Origin: an uncultured Sunxiuqinia sp.
GTDB taxonomy: Bacteria > Bacteroidota > Bacteroidia > Bacteroidales > Prolixibacteraceae
Length of the DNA: 64,000 nucleotides
Reading direction: 5' to 3'
Assembly (NCBI RefSeq): GCF_947495665.1
Contig: NZ_CANLZV010000004.1
Span: forward strand, 124,001-188,000
Shown here: in pieces, positions 1-8,982 of the stretch
Numbering within the stretch: position 1 is the stretch's first letter
Layout: every line of letters begins with the position of its first letter
Program-made: the position numbers and the translations under genes
The notes under the pieces: generated by a model
The model's input: only the letters and a program-made list of their open reading frames with translations
Database searches by the model: none
What the model was told of the DNA's origin: nothing

Positions 1-1026
1 TTTTACTCCATTGCACTAATCATCAGCATTGCCATGGTGTTTGACGTCTCGGAAAACCTGGACGAATTTATTTCGAAAGACGCGCCTATCAACGTCATTA
101 TTTTTGACTATTACCTGAATTTCGTTCCCTTCTACGCCAACTTATTCAGCGCGCTGTTTACATTCATTGCCGTCATCTTCTTTACCTCGAAGATGGCCTA
201 CAACTCGGAGATCATTGCTATTTTGAGTAGCGGCGTTTCTTATGCCCGGCTCATGCGTCCGTACATGGTTTCGGCCTTTATGATTGCACTTTTCTCTTAC
301 ACACTGGGCAACTACATTATTCCGCCGTCGAATAAAAAAAGGATCGAATTCAGAAGCACCTATATCGATTCGCCCCGAAACTACCTGGAAAGAAACATTC
401 ACCGACAACTCTCTCCGGGCGTTTTTATTTATATGCAAAGCTACAATACCTCCAATGATGTGGGGTATAAGTTTACCATTGAAAAGTTTGAAGAAGGAAA
501 ATTGAAGTCGAAGCTTGAAGCCGACTACATCAAATGGGACCGGGAAGATAAAAAGTGGACCGTTAATAATTATGTCATTCGCGATATTGACGGCTACACG
601 GAAACCATCGACACCGGTACCAAGCTGGATACCACTTTAAATATGACACCTGAAGACTACCGGGTCATGAAAAATGTTGTGGAAACCATGATACTGCCTG
701 ACCTGAATGATGAAATTAAAGACATGAAGCTGCGCGGGGTGAATACCACCGAATTTGAAATTGAAAAACACCGGCGTTTTGCAGGCCCCTTCTCCGCCTT
801 TATCCTGACGATCATCGGAGCATCGCTGGCTTCGCGAAAAGTAAAAGGAGGACTTGGCCTTCATCTTGGCTTAGGAATTCTGCAAGCCTTCACCTACATC
901 ATGTTTATGCAAATATCCACCGTTTTTGCACTGTCAGGAGCCGTTTCCCCCTTGATGGGCGCATGGATCCCTAACATCCTTTTCGGTGCACTGGCCGCAT
1001 ACATGTACAAATGGGGAAGCCGCTAA
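1..1026 (+). CDS. LptF/LptG family permease, 5' end missing
   Basis: The frame is open from the first base, so the N-terminus lies outside the window and 341 codons are visible. Hydrophobic segments flank a central soluble beta-rich stretch: the end of one helix at the edge, two more before about residue 105, and three near the C-terminus (FAGPFSAFILTIIGASL, a second around LGILQAFTYIMF, a third ending at MYKWGSR). This is the layout of the LptF/LptG membrane subunits, which pull lipopolysaccharide from the inner membrane into the periplasmic Lpt bridge using the LptB ATPase. The stretch NKKRIEFRSTYI after the third helix is typical of the family. F and G cannot be told apart here. No LptB or LptC gene is in view, and the next gene starts 200 bp downstream with its own promoter candidate. 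Confidence 0.88.
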   Translation, partial: FYSIALIISIAMVFDVSENLDEFISKDAPINVIIFDYYLNFVPFYANLFSALFTFIAVIFFTSKMAYNSEIIAILSSGVSYARLMRPYMVSAFMIALFSYTLGNYIIPPSNKKRIEFRSTYIDSPRNYLERNIHRQLSPGVFIYMQSYNTSNDVGYKFTIEKFEEGKLKSKLEADYIKWDREDKKWTVNNYVIRDIDGYTETIDTGTKLDTTLNMTPEDYRVMKNVVETMILPDLNDEIKDMKLRGVNTTEFEIEKHRRFAGPFSAFILTIIGASLASRKVKGGLGLHLGLGILQAFTYIMFMQISTVFALSGAVSPLMGAWIPNILFGALAAYMYKWGSR

Positions 1027-1133
1027 GCGAACCTTCAAACGATATATCAAATTGTTCAAAACCAAATATTAACTCTCTCGTAAGAGCTAACATCAAATGT
1101 TTTAAAAATGTAGTAATGTGTTTGAAAAAGTTC

Positions 1134-1141
1134 TAATTTTG
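1134..1141 (+). promoter_or_regulatory. Candidate -7 box of the carboxyltransferase promoter
   Basis: TAATTTTG matches the Bacteroidota -7 consensus TAnnTTTG. It lies 86 bp before the ATG at 1228. I see no good TTTG -33 element at the usual 19-21 bp spacing, so this rests on one box. It would give a leader of about 80 nt that contains the hairpin at 1182-1210. Confidence 0.35.
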
Positions 1142-1181
1142 ACCCGTTGAAGAACATAAAACTAAACACAAAATCATAACG

Positions 1182-1210
1182 GTCTCAAACAAAAACGAGA
1201 CATTTTTTTT
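1182..1210 (+). terminator. Terminator-like hairpin in the leader of the carboxyltransferase gene
   Basis: GTCTC at 1182-1186 pairs with GAGAC at 1197-1201, and eight T residues follow at 1203-1210. The T-run ends 17 bp before the ATG at 1228. It could end read-through from the upstream permease gene or act as a leader attenuator. The stem is short (5 bp), so its strength is uncertain. Confidence 0.4.
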
Positions 1211-1227
1211 AATTAAAACTATATGAT

Positions 1228-2772
1228 ATGTCGTTGAAACGGAATATCCTTGACCTTCGAAAAAGGAAAAGTGAAGTTCTCAAAGGTGGTGGTGAAAAAG
1301 CCATTGAGAAGCAAGTAGCCATGGGGAAACTCACGGCCCGCGAACGTATTTTATACATCCTTGACGAGGGTTCATTTCACGAGTACGACCTGTTTGTTGA
1401 GCACGTTGGCCGCGATTTTGACATGGAAAAGAAAAAATTGCATGGCGATGGTGTCATCATCGGAACAGGAACAATTCATGGTTCTCCGATTTGTATTTTT
1501 GCACAAGATTTCACCGTAGCCGGTGGGTCACTGGGCTTAATGCACGCCCGGAAAATCACAAAAATCATGGATCACGCCCTTAAAATGCGCGTGCCTTTAA
1601 TCGGTATCAACGACTCTGGTGGTGCCCGTATTCAGGAAGGTGTTGACTCCCTGGCAGGTTATGGCGAAATCTTCTTCCGCAACACCCTGGCCTCTGGTGT
1701 GATCCCTCAAATCTCAGTTATTCTGGGCCCTTGCGCCGGTGGAGCCGTATACTCTCCTGCTTTAACTGACTTTGTATTTGTGGTAAATAACATCTCCAAA
1801 ATGTTTATTACCGGACCAAGTGTCATCAAAACGGTACTTGGCGAGGAAATCTCCATGGAAGAGCTTGGAGGAGCTAAAGTTCATGCTGAAGTGACCGGGA
1901 ACGCCCACTTCTATGCTGAAAGCGAATTGGAATGCTTTGATCAAATCAAGAAATTGATGGCTTACATTCCATGGAACAACAAGCAAAAAGCAACGAAAAT
2001 TGAGCCTCAACTTCCGAAGAAGAAGACAAAAATTGAGAATATCGTTCCCGGCGATCCTAAAATGCCTTATGACATTCGTGACATTATTGGAGCCATCACC
2101 GACGATTCTGAGTTCTTTGAAATCATGGAATTGTTTGCTCCAAACATCGTTATCGGATTTGGTCGCTTGAACGGAGAAACAGTTGGTTTTGTCGCCAACC
2201 AGCCTAAAGTATTGGCCGGAGTATTGGATTGCGACAGCTCGGATAAAGCAGCCCGCTTCATTCGCTACTGTAACGCTTTCAACATCCCAATCATCACTTT
2301 AGAAGACTTACCAGGCTATCTTCCGGGCGTTGACCAGGAGCATGCCGGTGTAATTCGCCATGGTGCAAAAATTCTGTATGCTTACAGTGAAGCCACTGTT
2401 CCAAAAATCACCGTGATTATCCGCAAGGCTTACGGTGGAGGTTATATTGCCATGAACTCGCGTCACCTGCGTGCCGACTTCGTATTTGCATGGCCTACAG
2501 CCGAAATTGCCGTTATGGGCCCTGAAGGAGCTGCGAACATCGTATTCCGTAAGGAAATCAGCGAAGCAGAAGATCCGGATGCCATGCGTCAGGTTAAAAT
2601 TGAGGAGTACAAAGAAAAATTTGCCAACCCGTATGTGGCAGCAGCAAGAGGATACATCGATGAGGTTATCGAACCTGAAGATACCCGCAAAATGTTGCTT
2701 CACGCCCTGCAAGTGTCTGCGAACAAAGCGGTGAGCGGACCAAGCAAAAAGCACGGAATTCCTCCATTTTAA
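1228..2772 (+). CDS. Acyl-CoA carboxylase beta subunit (carboxyltransferase; propionyl/methylmalonyl-CoA type)
   Basis: This 514-residue protein has the two crotonase-like carboxyltransferase domains, roughly residues 1-250 and 265-510. The N-domain has the acyl-CoA oxyanion region GGSLGLMHARK followed by GINDSGGARIQEG and GPCAGGAVYSPAL. The C-domain carries the carboxybiotin-binding region around GYLPGVDQEH and AYGGGYIAMNSR. The family moves CO2 between carboxybiotin and an acyl-CoA, normally propionyl-CoA/methylmalonyl-CoA in Bacteroidota, and so takes part in propionate or succinate metabolism. A biotin carrier gene follows after 15 bp, clearly in one operon. No biotin carboxylase and no membrane decarboxylase subunit is adjacent. 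It could therefore be PccB of an ATP-driven carboxylase or MmdA of a sodium-pumping decarboxylase; the sequence does not decide. Confidence 0.9.
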   Translation: MSLKRNILDLRKRKSEVLKGGGEKAIEKQVAMGKLTARERILYILDEGSFHEYDLFVEHVGRDFDMEKKKLHGDGVIIGTGTIHGSPICIFAQDFTVAGGSLGLMHARKITKIMDHALKMRVPLIGINDSGGARIQEGVDSLAGYGEIFFRNTLASGVIPQISVILGPCAGGAVYSPALTDFVFVVNNISKMFITGPSVIKTVLGEEISMEELGGAKVHAEVTGNAHFYAESELECFDQIKKLMAYIPWNNKQKATKIEPQLPKKKTKIENIVPGDPKMPYDIRDIIGAITDDSEFFEIMELFAPNIVIGFGRLNGETVGFVANQPKVLAGVLDCDSSDKAARFIRYCNAFNIPIITLEDLPGYLPGVDQEHAGVIRHGAKILYAYSEATVPKITVIIRKAYGGGYIAMNSRHLRADFVFAWPTAEIAVMGPEGAANIVFRKEISEAEDPDAMRQVKIEEYKEKFANPYVAAARGYIDEVIEPEDTRKMLLHALQVSANKAVSGPSKKHGIPPF

Positions 2773-2787
2773 ATTAAAACAAGAAGT

Positions 2788-3108
2788 ATGACTGAAAAGA
2801 AATACGAAACGATAATCGTTCATAGCGCAAAGTACTTGACTGAGTACACGCGCAAATACCGGAACAGACCGATTTGGGCAACCCCCGATGAAAACCTTAT
2901 CTATTCATTCATCCCAGGCACCATCATTGATGTGCATGTAAAAGCGGGTGAAAAACTGAAAGAAGGTGATAGCCTGTTGATCCTGGAAGCGATGAAAATG
3001 CACAACAACGTTCAAATGCCATTTGATGGCCAAATTGTAAAAGTGCATGTTAAACCGGGAGAGAAAATTCCGAAGAAACATTTGATGCTTGAAATCAAAC
3101 CATTATAA
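2788..3108 (+). CDS. Biotin carboxyl carrier protein of acyl-CoA carboxylase/decarboxylase
   Basis: This 106-residue protein consists of a short N-terminal segment and one biotinyl/lipoyl domain (about residues 35-106). The biotinylation motif EAMKM places the modified lysine at residue 70, about 35 residues from the C-terminus as expected. It carries CO2 on biotin between the carboxylase or decarboxylase partner and the carboxyltransferase encoded 15 bp upstream. It lacks the Ala/Pro-rich linker usual in decarboxylase gamma subunits and the extra domains of AccB. A strong terminator follows directly, so the operon has only these two genes. Confidence 0.9.
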   Translation: MTEKKYETIIVHSAKYLTEYTRKYRNRPIWATPDENLIYSFIPGTIIDVHVKAGEKLKEGDSLLILEAMKMHNNVQMPFDGQIVKVHVKPGEKIPKKHLMLEIKPL

Positions 3109-3137
3109 AAAAAAAGGGGCTTAAGCCCCTTTTTTTA
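3107..3137. terminator. Bidirectional intrinsic terminator
   Basis: A perfect palindrome with a GGGGCTTAAGCCCC core at 3116-3129 is flanked by an A-run on the left and a T-run on the right. It closes the carboxylase operon on the + strand and the small secreted protein gene (3171-3407) on the - strand. Confidence 0.9.
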
Positions 3138-3170
3138 TTTGTTTTCAACCGCCGGGCATCCCCTCTTGTT

Positions 3171-3407
3171 CTATTGCCAGTAGTTATCATCCACCATCCA
3201 GGCTTCAAGTGCCAGCGTCTGATCAATTGCCGGAGTCCAGTCCATTGTTCCCCGGTTCCAGAAAAACTCATCCACCATCCAGCTTTCGAGCTCCAATGCC
3301 GGCTCAACTTCTGCTTTCATCAAATCGCTCCTTGCTCTACTCTGCATGCCCGCCAAAACAGCAGCAAAAAGAGCCAATACTAAAATTTGTTTAACGAATC
3401 GTTTCAT
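3171..3407 (-). CDS. Small secreted protein with two WMVD repeats
   Basis: This 78-residue protein has an N-terminal signal peptide (KRFVKQILVLALFAAVLAG) and no recognisable enzyme domain. Its C-terminal half carries two copies of one motif: ALELESWMVDEFFW (about residues 37-50) and TLALEAWMVDDNYW (about 64-77), 27 residues apart, with the second at the very C-terminus. The copies also share a 15-bp identical DNA word (TCATCCACCATCCAG on the + strand). I recall small Bacteroidota exported peptides with repeated Trp-Met motifs but know no assigned function. It stands alone between a terminator and ispE. The clear signal peptide and repeat make it a real gene despite its size. Confidence 0.72.
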   Translation of the reverse strand: MKRFVKQILVLALFAAVLAGMQSRARSDLMKAEVEPALELESWMVDEFFWNRGTMDWTPAIDQTLALEAWMVDDNYWQ

Positions 3408-3530
3408 AGCTTCAAGACTTTCGTGTGTGTTTCTAATTGTTTTCTAATCAAAAGACTCACGAAAAGAGCAAAAGTTACGAACGAGACTGTTAAAGTTTCT
3501 GAGTTTAATCTTAATGAAATCTTAAAATCC

Positions 3531-4343
3531 TTATAATTCCTGGCTAAACACTTCGTAATCATCCGGGAAATGAGCCGCCAGATTCTTCTTCTCGGAGCGG
3601 AAAAGACCATACACCGCCGAACCACTTCCGGACATTAAGGCGAAAGTGGCTCCCAGCTGGTATAATTTTTCTTTGATGGCCTTTACTTCAGGATGCTTCT
3701 CAAAGACAACCTGCTCAAATTGATTTTGAAGGTTGCCCTTCCATTTTGAAACGGGAAATAGAATCAAAGCTTTCAGGGACATTCTACTCATTCCGGGTAC
3801 AATATTTTTATAGGCTTCCGGGGTAGAAATATGGATAGGAGGCTTTACAACAGCCAGGTAGTAGTCAGATAAATTCAGATGAACCTCTTCCAGCAACTCC
3901 CCGCGACCACGGGCAAGAGCCGGTTTCTGGCGAATAAAAAACGGACAATCGCTCCCCAATTGCAAGGCATAAGCCAACAATTGCTCTTCGGAAAGCTTCA
4001 GTTGAAAAAGCTCATTTAAAAGAAGCAGCATGTAGGCTGCATCCGACGAACCTCCGCCAAGACCCGCTCCTACCGGAATATTCTTGTGCAAATGAATTTT
4101 CACCGGAGGTAACTGAAAATCCGTTTTCAGCAACTGATAGGCTTTCACAACCAGATTTTTTTCAAAGTCTTCCTTCAAATCAATCCCTGAAATTACAATG
4201 CTAAAAGCGTCAGATTCGACCACTTCCAAGGCATCCTGAATCGGGACAGGGTAAAAAACGGTCTCTATATTATGAAATCCATCGGGTCGTTTCTCTGTAA
4301 CCAAAAGACCCAAATTAATTTTGGCAATCGGATATACTATCAT
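3531..4343 (-). CDS. ispE: 4-diphosphocytidyl-2-C-methyl-D-erythritol kinase
   Basis: This 270-residue GHMP-family kinase phosphorylates the 2-hydroxyl of CDP-methylerythritol, a step of the MEP pathway to isoprenoids. The N-terminus YPIAKINLGLLVTEKRPDG is the family's substrate-binding start. The ATP loop PVGAGLGGGSSDAAYM is intact, and the C-terminal GHMP motif MSGSGSAVYGLF follows. Length is normal. It lies on the - strand just downstream of gcvP. A strong terminator between them suggests separate transcripts. Confidence 0.95.
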   Translation of the reverse strand: MIVYPIAKINLGLLVTEKRPDGFHNIETVFYPVPIQDALEVVESDAFSIVISGIDLKEDFEKNLVVKAYQLLKTDFQLPPVKIHLHKNIPVGAGLGGGSSDAAYMLLLLNELFQLKLSEEQLLAYALQLGSDCPFFIRQKPALARGRGELLEEVHLNLSDYYLAVVKPPIHISTPEAYKNIVPGMSRMSLKALILFPVSKWKGNLQNQFEQVVFEKHPEVKAIKEKLYQLGATFALMSGSGSAVYGLFRSEKKNLAAHFPDDYEVFSQEL

Positions 4344-4346
4344 GGT

Positions 4347-4386
4347 AAAAAAAATGACTGCTGTAAAGATACGAAACAGCAGTCAT
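4347..4386 (-). terminator. Intrinsic terminator of gcvP
   Basis: ATGACTGCTG at 4354-4363 pairs perfectly with CAGCAGTCAT at 4377-4386. Read on the - strand, the hairpin is followed by about eight T residues (A-run at 4347-4354). It sits between the gcvP stop and the ispE start, whose ATG is only a few bases beyond the T-run. Confidence 0.85.
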
Positions 4387-4396
4387 GATCAAGTAA

Positions 4397-7261
4397 CTAT
4401 TGATAAGATTCTATCGGATCGCAGGTACACATCAAGTTGCGATCACCATAAGCATCGTCTACACGGCCAACTGGTGGCCAGTATTTATTTTCTTTTTGCC
4501 ACAACAACGGGAAGGCTGCCTGCTGGCGACTGTAAGCATGCTCCCAGTTGTCAGCTGTTACGGTATCAGCCGTGTGCGGCGCATTTTTCAGCGGGTTGTC
4601 TTCCTTGTCCGATTCACCCCGGATGATGGCTTGAATTTCTTCGAAAATCGATTTTAATGCCTCAATGAAACGATCCAGCTCCTCTTTCGATTCGCTTTCG
4701 GTTGGCTCAATCATCAAAGTACCATGAACCGGAAATGAGAGCGTTGGTGCATGGAAGCCATAATCCATCAAACGCTTGGCAATATCAGCTTCGGTAATTC
4801 CTGAATCTGCCTTCAAATGACGGCACTCCAGAATCATTTCGTGTGCCACCCGTCCCTTTTCTCCAACATATAAAATGCCGTATGTATCTTTCAACTGACT
4901 GGCAATATAATTGGCATTCAAAATGGCAATTTCTGTGGACTTGGTCAAGCCATCAGCGCCCAGCATTTTAATATATCCATAAGTAATAGGCAGCACAGAG
5001 GCACTACCCCATGGCGCTGCCGAAACAGCTGAAATTCCAACATGTCCATTATTCATAACCGGATGCGATGGCAGGAATTCCACCAAATGCGCGGCCACTC
5101 CAATAGGGCCAACACCCGGACCACCACCACCGTGTGGAATGGCAAAAGTTTTATGCAAATTCAGGTGACAAACATCGGCACCAATCCGCTTGGGATTGGT
5201 TAAGCCCACTTGCGCATTCATGTTGGCACCATCCATGTAAACCTGACCACCATATTGATGAATGATTTCGCACATTTCTACAATCGATGCTTCAAACACC
5301 CCGTGCGTTGACGGATAAGTAACCATAAAAGCTGAAAGGGTATCTTTATATTCTTCCGCTTTCTGACGAAGAGCTTCTACATCCACATTTCCCTTTTCAT
5401 CGCAAGGCACCACCACAACATTCATCCCGGCCATTACGGCACTTGCCGGATTGGTTCCATGCGCCGAGGCGGGAATCAACACCACATTCCGATGATCATC
5501 TCCACGGCTTAGGTGGTACTGGCGGATTACCATTAATCCGGCGTACTCACCAGCTGCCCCTGAGTTTGGCTGCAGACTCACATCAGCAAAACCAGTAATT
5601 TCAGCCAAATCACGTCGCAGCTCCTCCATCATTTCATGGTAGCCGCGAGCCTGATTCTTAGGCACAAAAGGGTGAATACTGCTAAACTCAAACCAGCTAA
5701 GTGGCAACATTTCGGTTGCTGCATTCAGTTTCATGGTGCATGAGCCCAGTGGAATCATGGAGTGTGCCAGAGAAATATCACGATGCTCCAACTTTTTAAT
5801 GTAGCGCAGCATCTCGGTTTCCGAACGGTACTTTTTAAACACCTCCTGCTTCATAAATGAAGACTGGCGCAAAAAGGCCGCATCAATCGCACACACTTCC
5901 GGATAGTCCAGAATATGCGGATAACGTTTGTTTGCAGCTTTGGCAAACACCTCAATAATCCAGTTAATATCTTCCAGGTTGGTGGTTTCGTCGATGCTTA
6001 AACCAACTTCCCCATTTTCAAAATAACGGAAGTTCATTTCCAGCTCATGCGAAAGCCACTCAATGTCTTCGCGTTTAACGTGCTTGGGCAGCGCAAAACG
6101 AATGGTGTCAAAATAATTCTGATTCAACTGCTGGTAGCCCAGTGCGCTTATTTGCTTGTCCAGCAAAACAGCGATGGCATGCACCCGTTCGGCAATTCCA
6201 CGGATTCCTTCCGGACCATGATACACCCCGTAAAAACCGGCCATCGTAGCCAGCAGCGCCTGGGCTGTACAGATATTAGAAGTTGCCTTTTCGCGTTTGA
6301 TATGCTGTTCACGTGTTTGCAGAGCCATGCGTAAAGCATGATTACCATGCTTATCTTTTGAAACGCCAATGATTCGGCCGGGCATAATCCGCTTGTACTC
6401 GGCACGGGCTGTAAAGAAAGCGGCATGCGGACCTCCATAGCCCATAGGTACGCCAAAGCGTTGTGAGCTTCCAAAAACAATGTCGGCTCCCCATTCTCCC
6501 GGAGGTGTTAACAAGGCCAGGCTAAGCAAATCTGCCGCCACAGCCACTTTGGCATCCACAGCATGGGCCTGTTCCACCCAGTTGTCATAAGACAAAATTT
6601 CGCCATTGGCGTTCGGATATTGCAACATGGCTCCAATAACCTGCTCATCAAAAGCAAAGTCACCAATAGCACCAATCCTCAAATCAATGTTTAACGGCAT
6701 GGCTCGTGTCTGAAGTACTTCCAATGTCTGCGGCCACATATTTTCATCAATCAAAACCACATTGGCACCGGCTTTGGCTTTAGCTCTGGACCGTCCATTG
6801 TACATCATCACCATGGCTTCGGCTGCTGCAGTCGCTTCATCAAGCAAGGAGGCATTCGCCAGTTCCATCCCCGTCAGCTCACAAACCATGGTTTGAAAAT
6901 TCAACAAAGCTTCCAGCCTCCCCTGAGAAATCTCGGCCTGGTAAGGTGTATAGGAAGTGTACCAAACCGGGTTTTCCAAAACATTCCGCAGAATGACAGC
7001 GGGCGTAATGGTGTCGTAGTACCCCATCCCGATATAGGTATTGAACACTTTGTTCATTTTAGCCAAATCGTGAATCCGACGGTAATATTTTCTTTCCGTC
7101 AGTCCATCCTTCAGCTTCAATGGCTTTTCCAACCGGATATTGGCCGGCACAGCCTGATCAATTAACTCTTCAAGAGAGGAAACACCGATGGTTTCCAGCA
7201 TACTTTTGATATCCTCCTCCCGAGGACCAATATGGCGTGTTGCAAAATTATCACTTCCCAT
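4397..7261 (-). CDS. gcvP: Glycine dehydrogenase (decarboxylating), P protein of the glycine cleavage system
   Basis: This 954-residue single-chain P protein uses pyridoxal phosphate to decarboxylate glycine and pass the aminomethyl group to lipoylated H protein. The N-terminal half begins FATRHIGPREEDI, the standard opening. The C-terminal half holds the PLP site HLNLHKTFAIPHGGGGPG, with the Schiff-base lysine at residue 704. Length matches the fused form rather than the split P1/P2 form. The gcvT and gcvH genes are not in this window, so the P protein is encoded apart from the rest of the system. It ends at its own strong terminator. Confidence 0.97.
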   Translation of the reverse strand: MGSDNFATRHIGPREEDIKSMLETIGVSSLEELIDQAVPANIRLEKPLKLKDGLTERKYYRRIHDLAKMNKVFNTYIGMGYYDTITPAVILRNVLENPVWYTSYTPYQAEISQGRLEALLNFQTMVCELTGMELANASLLDEATAAAEAMVMMYNGRSRAKAKAGANVVLIDENMWPQTLEVLQTRAMPLNIDLRIGAIGDFAFDEQVIGAMLQYPNANGEILSYDNWVEQAHAVDAKVAVAADLLSLALLTPPGEWGADIVFGSSQRFGVPMGYGGPHAAFFTARAEYKRIMPGRIIGVSKDKHGNHALRMALQTREQHIKREKATSNICTAQALLATMAGFYGVYHGPEGIRGIAERVHAIAVLLDKQISALGYQQLNQNYFDTIRFALPKHVKREDIEWLSHELEMNFRYFENGEVGLSIDETTNLEDINWIIEVFAKAANKRYPHILDYPEVCAIDAAFLRQSSFMKQEVFKKYRSETEMLRYIKKLEHRDISLAHSMIPLGSCTMKLNAATEMLPLSWFEFSSIHPFVPKNQARGYHEMMEELRRDLAEITGFADVSLQPNSGAAGEYAGLMVIRQYHLSRGDDHRNVVLIPASAHGTNPASAVMAGMNVVVVPCDEKGNVDVEALRQKAEEYKDTLSAFMVTYPSTHGVFEASIVEMCEIIHQYGGQVYMDGANMNAQVGLTNPKRIGADVCHLNLHKTFAIPHGGGGPGVGPIGVAAHLVEFLPSHPVMNNGHVGISAVSAAPWGSASVLPITYGYIKMLGADGLTKSTEIAILNANYIASQLKDTYGILYVGEKGRVAHEMILECRHLKADSGITEADIAKRLMDYGFHAPTLSFPVHGTLMIEPTESESKEELDRFIEALKSIFEEIQAIIRGESDKEDNPLKNAPHTADTVTADNWEHAYSRQQAAFPLLWQKENKYWPPVGRVDDAYGDRNLMCTCDPIESYQ

Positions 7262-7346
7262 TTTTTCTTTTTTATATCTGAAGTTTGCTGTAATATTAGC
7301 TGGAAGATGTGTATAAAAAAATGATTTTTACCCGCAACTAGTGCGT

Positions 7347-7988
7347 TCAGTCCACTAAAAAGGGATTGCTATTTTTCTCAAATCCAATGCTGGTTTCCGG
7401 CCCATGTCCGCTGTAAACCACCGTCTCATCCGGGAATTTGAATAACTTGTTTTTGATGTTTCCAACCAGCTGCTCAAAATTCCCTTTGGGTAAATCGGTA
7501 CGGCCAATACTTCCGTAAAACAACACATCACCTACCAGCATGAATTGCTGATCGGGTTGATGCAGTACGACATGCCCCGGAGCGTGGCCCGGCACATGAA
7601 TCACCTCCAACGAAGACTTCCCAAAAACAACCGGTTGCCCTTCGGTTAAGATGTGATCAGCCGGATCAACAGGTTCTACAGGTACCCCAAACCGATCTCC
7701 ATGCTCGGTGATGGCTTCCACCAGAAAAGCATCTTCCTGGTGCGCATAGAACGGAATGTTATACTTACTCCGGCAATAATTAATCCCCAATATGTGGTCG
7801 AAATGGCAATGGGTATTGACCAACTTAACCGGCTTCAATTGCTTTTCCTGAATAAACTGATCCAGCTCTTGCTGCTCATAATCGAAAAAGCAACCGGCAT
7901 CAACAATGATGCACTCTCCGGTTTCGTCATACAACACGTAAGTATTCTCCTGTATCGGATTAAATGTAAATTTCTTAATTTGTATCAT
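7347..7988 (-). CDS. MBL-fold metallo-hydrolase (glyoxalase II-like)
   Basis: This 213-residue metallo-beta-lactamase-fold protein has the metal-binding motif THCHFDH near residue 60, a distal His in VPGHAPGHVV, and a bridging Asp in MLVGDVLFYGSIGRTDLP. This is the pattern of the short GloB-like bacterial thioesterases or hydrolases. It lacks the C-terminal helical domain of true glyoxalase II, so the substrate cannot be given. It lies 7 bp downstream of the isoaspartate methyltransferase gene on the same strand, so the two are probably co-transcribed. Confidence 0.85.
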   Translation of the reverse strand: MIQIKKFTFNPIQENTYVLYDETGECIIVDAGCFFDYEQQELDQFIQEKQLKPVKLVNTHCHFDHILGINYCRSKYNIPFYAHQEDAFLVEAITEHGDRFGVPVEPVDPADHILTEGQPVVFGKSSLEVIHVPGHAPGHVVLHQPDQQFMLVGDVLFYGSIGRTDLPKGNFEQLVGNIKNKLFKFPDETVVYSGHGPETSIGFEKNSNPFLVD

Positions 7989-7995
7989 TCGCTTA

Positions 7996-8646
7996 TTAAT
8001 TAACAGTACCCTTTAACATGGGAACAAAAACAAATGTTCCATGTTTTTCCCTTTCAAATTCTTCCTCAGAAATTCGGGTAATTTTATACATGATTTGTTT
8101 TTCGGTTGGTCCCACGGGAACCACCAACACGCCACCTACACGTAACTGCAGCAGCAAGTCTTCCGGAACATACGGCGCCCCGGCTGTAATAATGATCTTA
8201 TCGAACGGCCCGTATGTTGGCAATCCTTTGTAACCATCACCATAAAAGAACTTGGGATGATAACCCAATTCGGGAAGTAACTGCTGCACTTTCAGGAAAA
8301 GTTCGCGCTGGCGCTCAATGGTAAAAACCGTAGCACCAATTTCAAGCAGCACAGCTGCTTGATAGCCACTGCCGGTTCCCACTTCCAACACTTTCTCGTT
8401 GGGTTGCACATCCAGCAGCTGGGTTTGAAAAGCAACCGTAAAAGGCTGCGAAATGGTTTGTCCGGCACCGATAGGGAACGCCTGATCCTTGTAGGCAAAC
8501 TGAATAAAACTACTATCCATAAACAGGTGGCGCGGAATCTTGGCGATGGCATCAAGTACCCGTTGATCTCTAACACCCTTAATACGAATACCTTCAACTA
8601 AGCGCTTCCGCAATCCTTTATGTCTTAAACTATCGCGAGCATCCAT
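7996..8646 (-). CDS. pcm: Protein-L-isoaspartate O-methyltransferase
   Basis: The enzyme methylates isoaspartyl residues in aged proteins using S-adenosylmethionine, which starts their repair. Visible features are the N-terminal DSLRHKGLRKRLVEGIR, the PRHLFMDSSF segment, the PCMT motif GAGQTISQPFTVAFQTQLL and the SAM-binding loop LEVGTGSGYQAA. I place the start at the ATG at 8646 (216 residues), which fits the family length. An ATG two codons earlier is equally possible. The frame stays open upstream to a TTG at 8892, but those 82 codons resemble nothing in the family. Confidence 0.9.
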   Translation of the reverse strand: MDARDSLRHKGLRKRLVEGIRIKGVRDQRVLDAIAKIPRHLFMDSSFIQFAYKDQAFPIGAGQTISQPFTVAFQTQLLDVQPNEKVLEVGTGSGYQAAVLLEIGATVFTIERQRELFLKVQQLLPELGYHPKFFYGDGYKGLPTYGPFDKIIITAGAPYVPEDLLLQLRVGGVLVVPVGPTEKQIMYKITRISEEEFEREKHGTFVFVPMLKGTVN

Positions 8647-8982
8647 TAGCATCCAATTTTTAGGTAAAAATACACCAAAATGACTGTAATTTGTGGCCTT
8701 AGCAGTTAACATTATCAACAAATCCCGTTGAAAAGTACTGATTTGGCCGAGTCCATCAAAATAGCCTTTTATTTCTAAACGGACGCTATAATCACCAAAA
8801 GGAATTTGCTTTCGTTCCTTGCCAGCCACAAGGCGCTCCACGCGATCCGCTGAAAGTTGATGCGATAGCAAGCATTCCGTGATGGAGAACAAGCTAAAAA
8901 GGTTAAATTAGTCCATTAATTAGCCCTGCCGCCCGTTTCAACCAAGAGGCGTAGCAGACGCAAGCAACCCAAATTTGTCTCT
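8647..8982. other. Divergent intergenic region between pcm and the sugar transferase gene
   Basis: About 336 bp lie between the chosen pcm start and the next gene. The pcm frame is open through most of it, but the translation shows no motif and starts with TTG, so I treat it as non-coding leader. I find no clear TAnnTTTG box on either strand and no strong hairpin. Confidence 0.5.

Noticed and set aside
8653-8892. N-terminal extension of pcm
   Set aside because: It starts at TTG, matches no PCMT feature and would make the protein about 80 residues too long.
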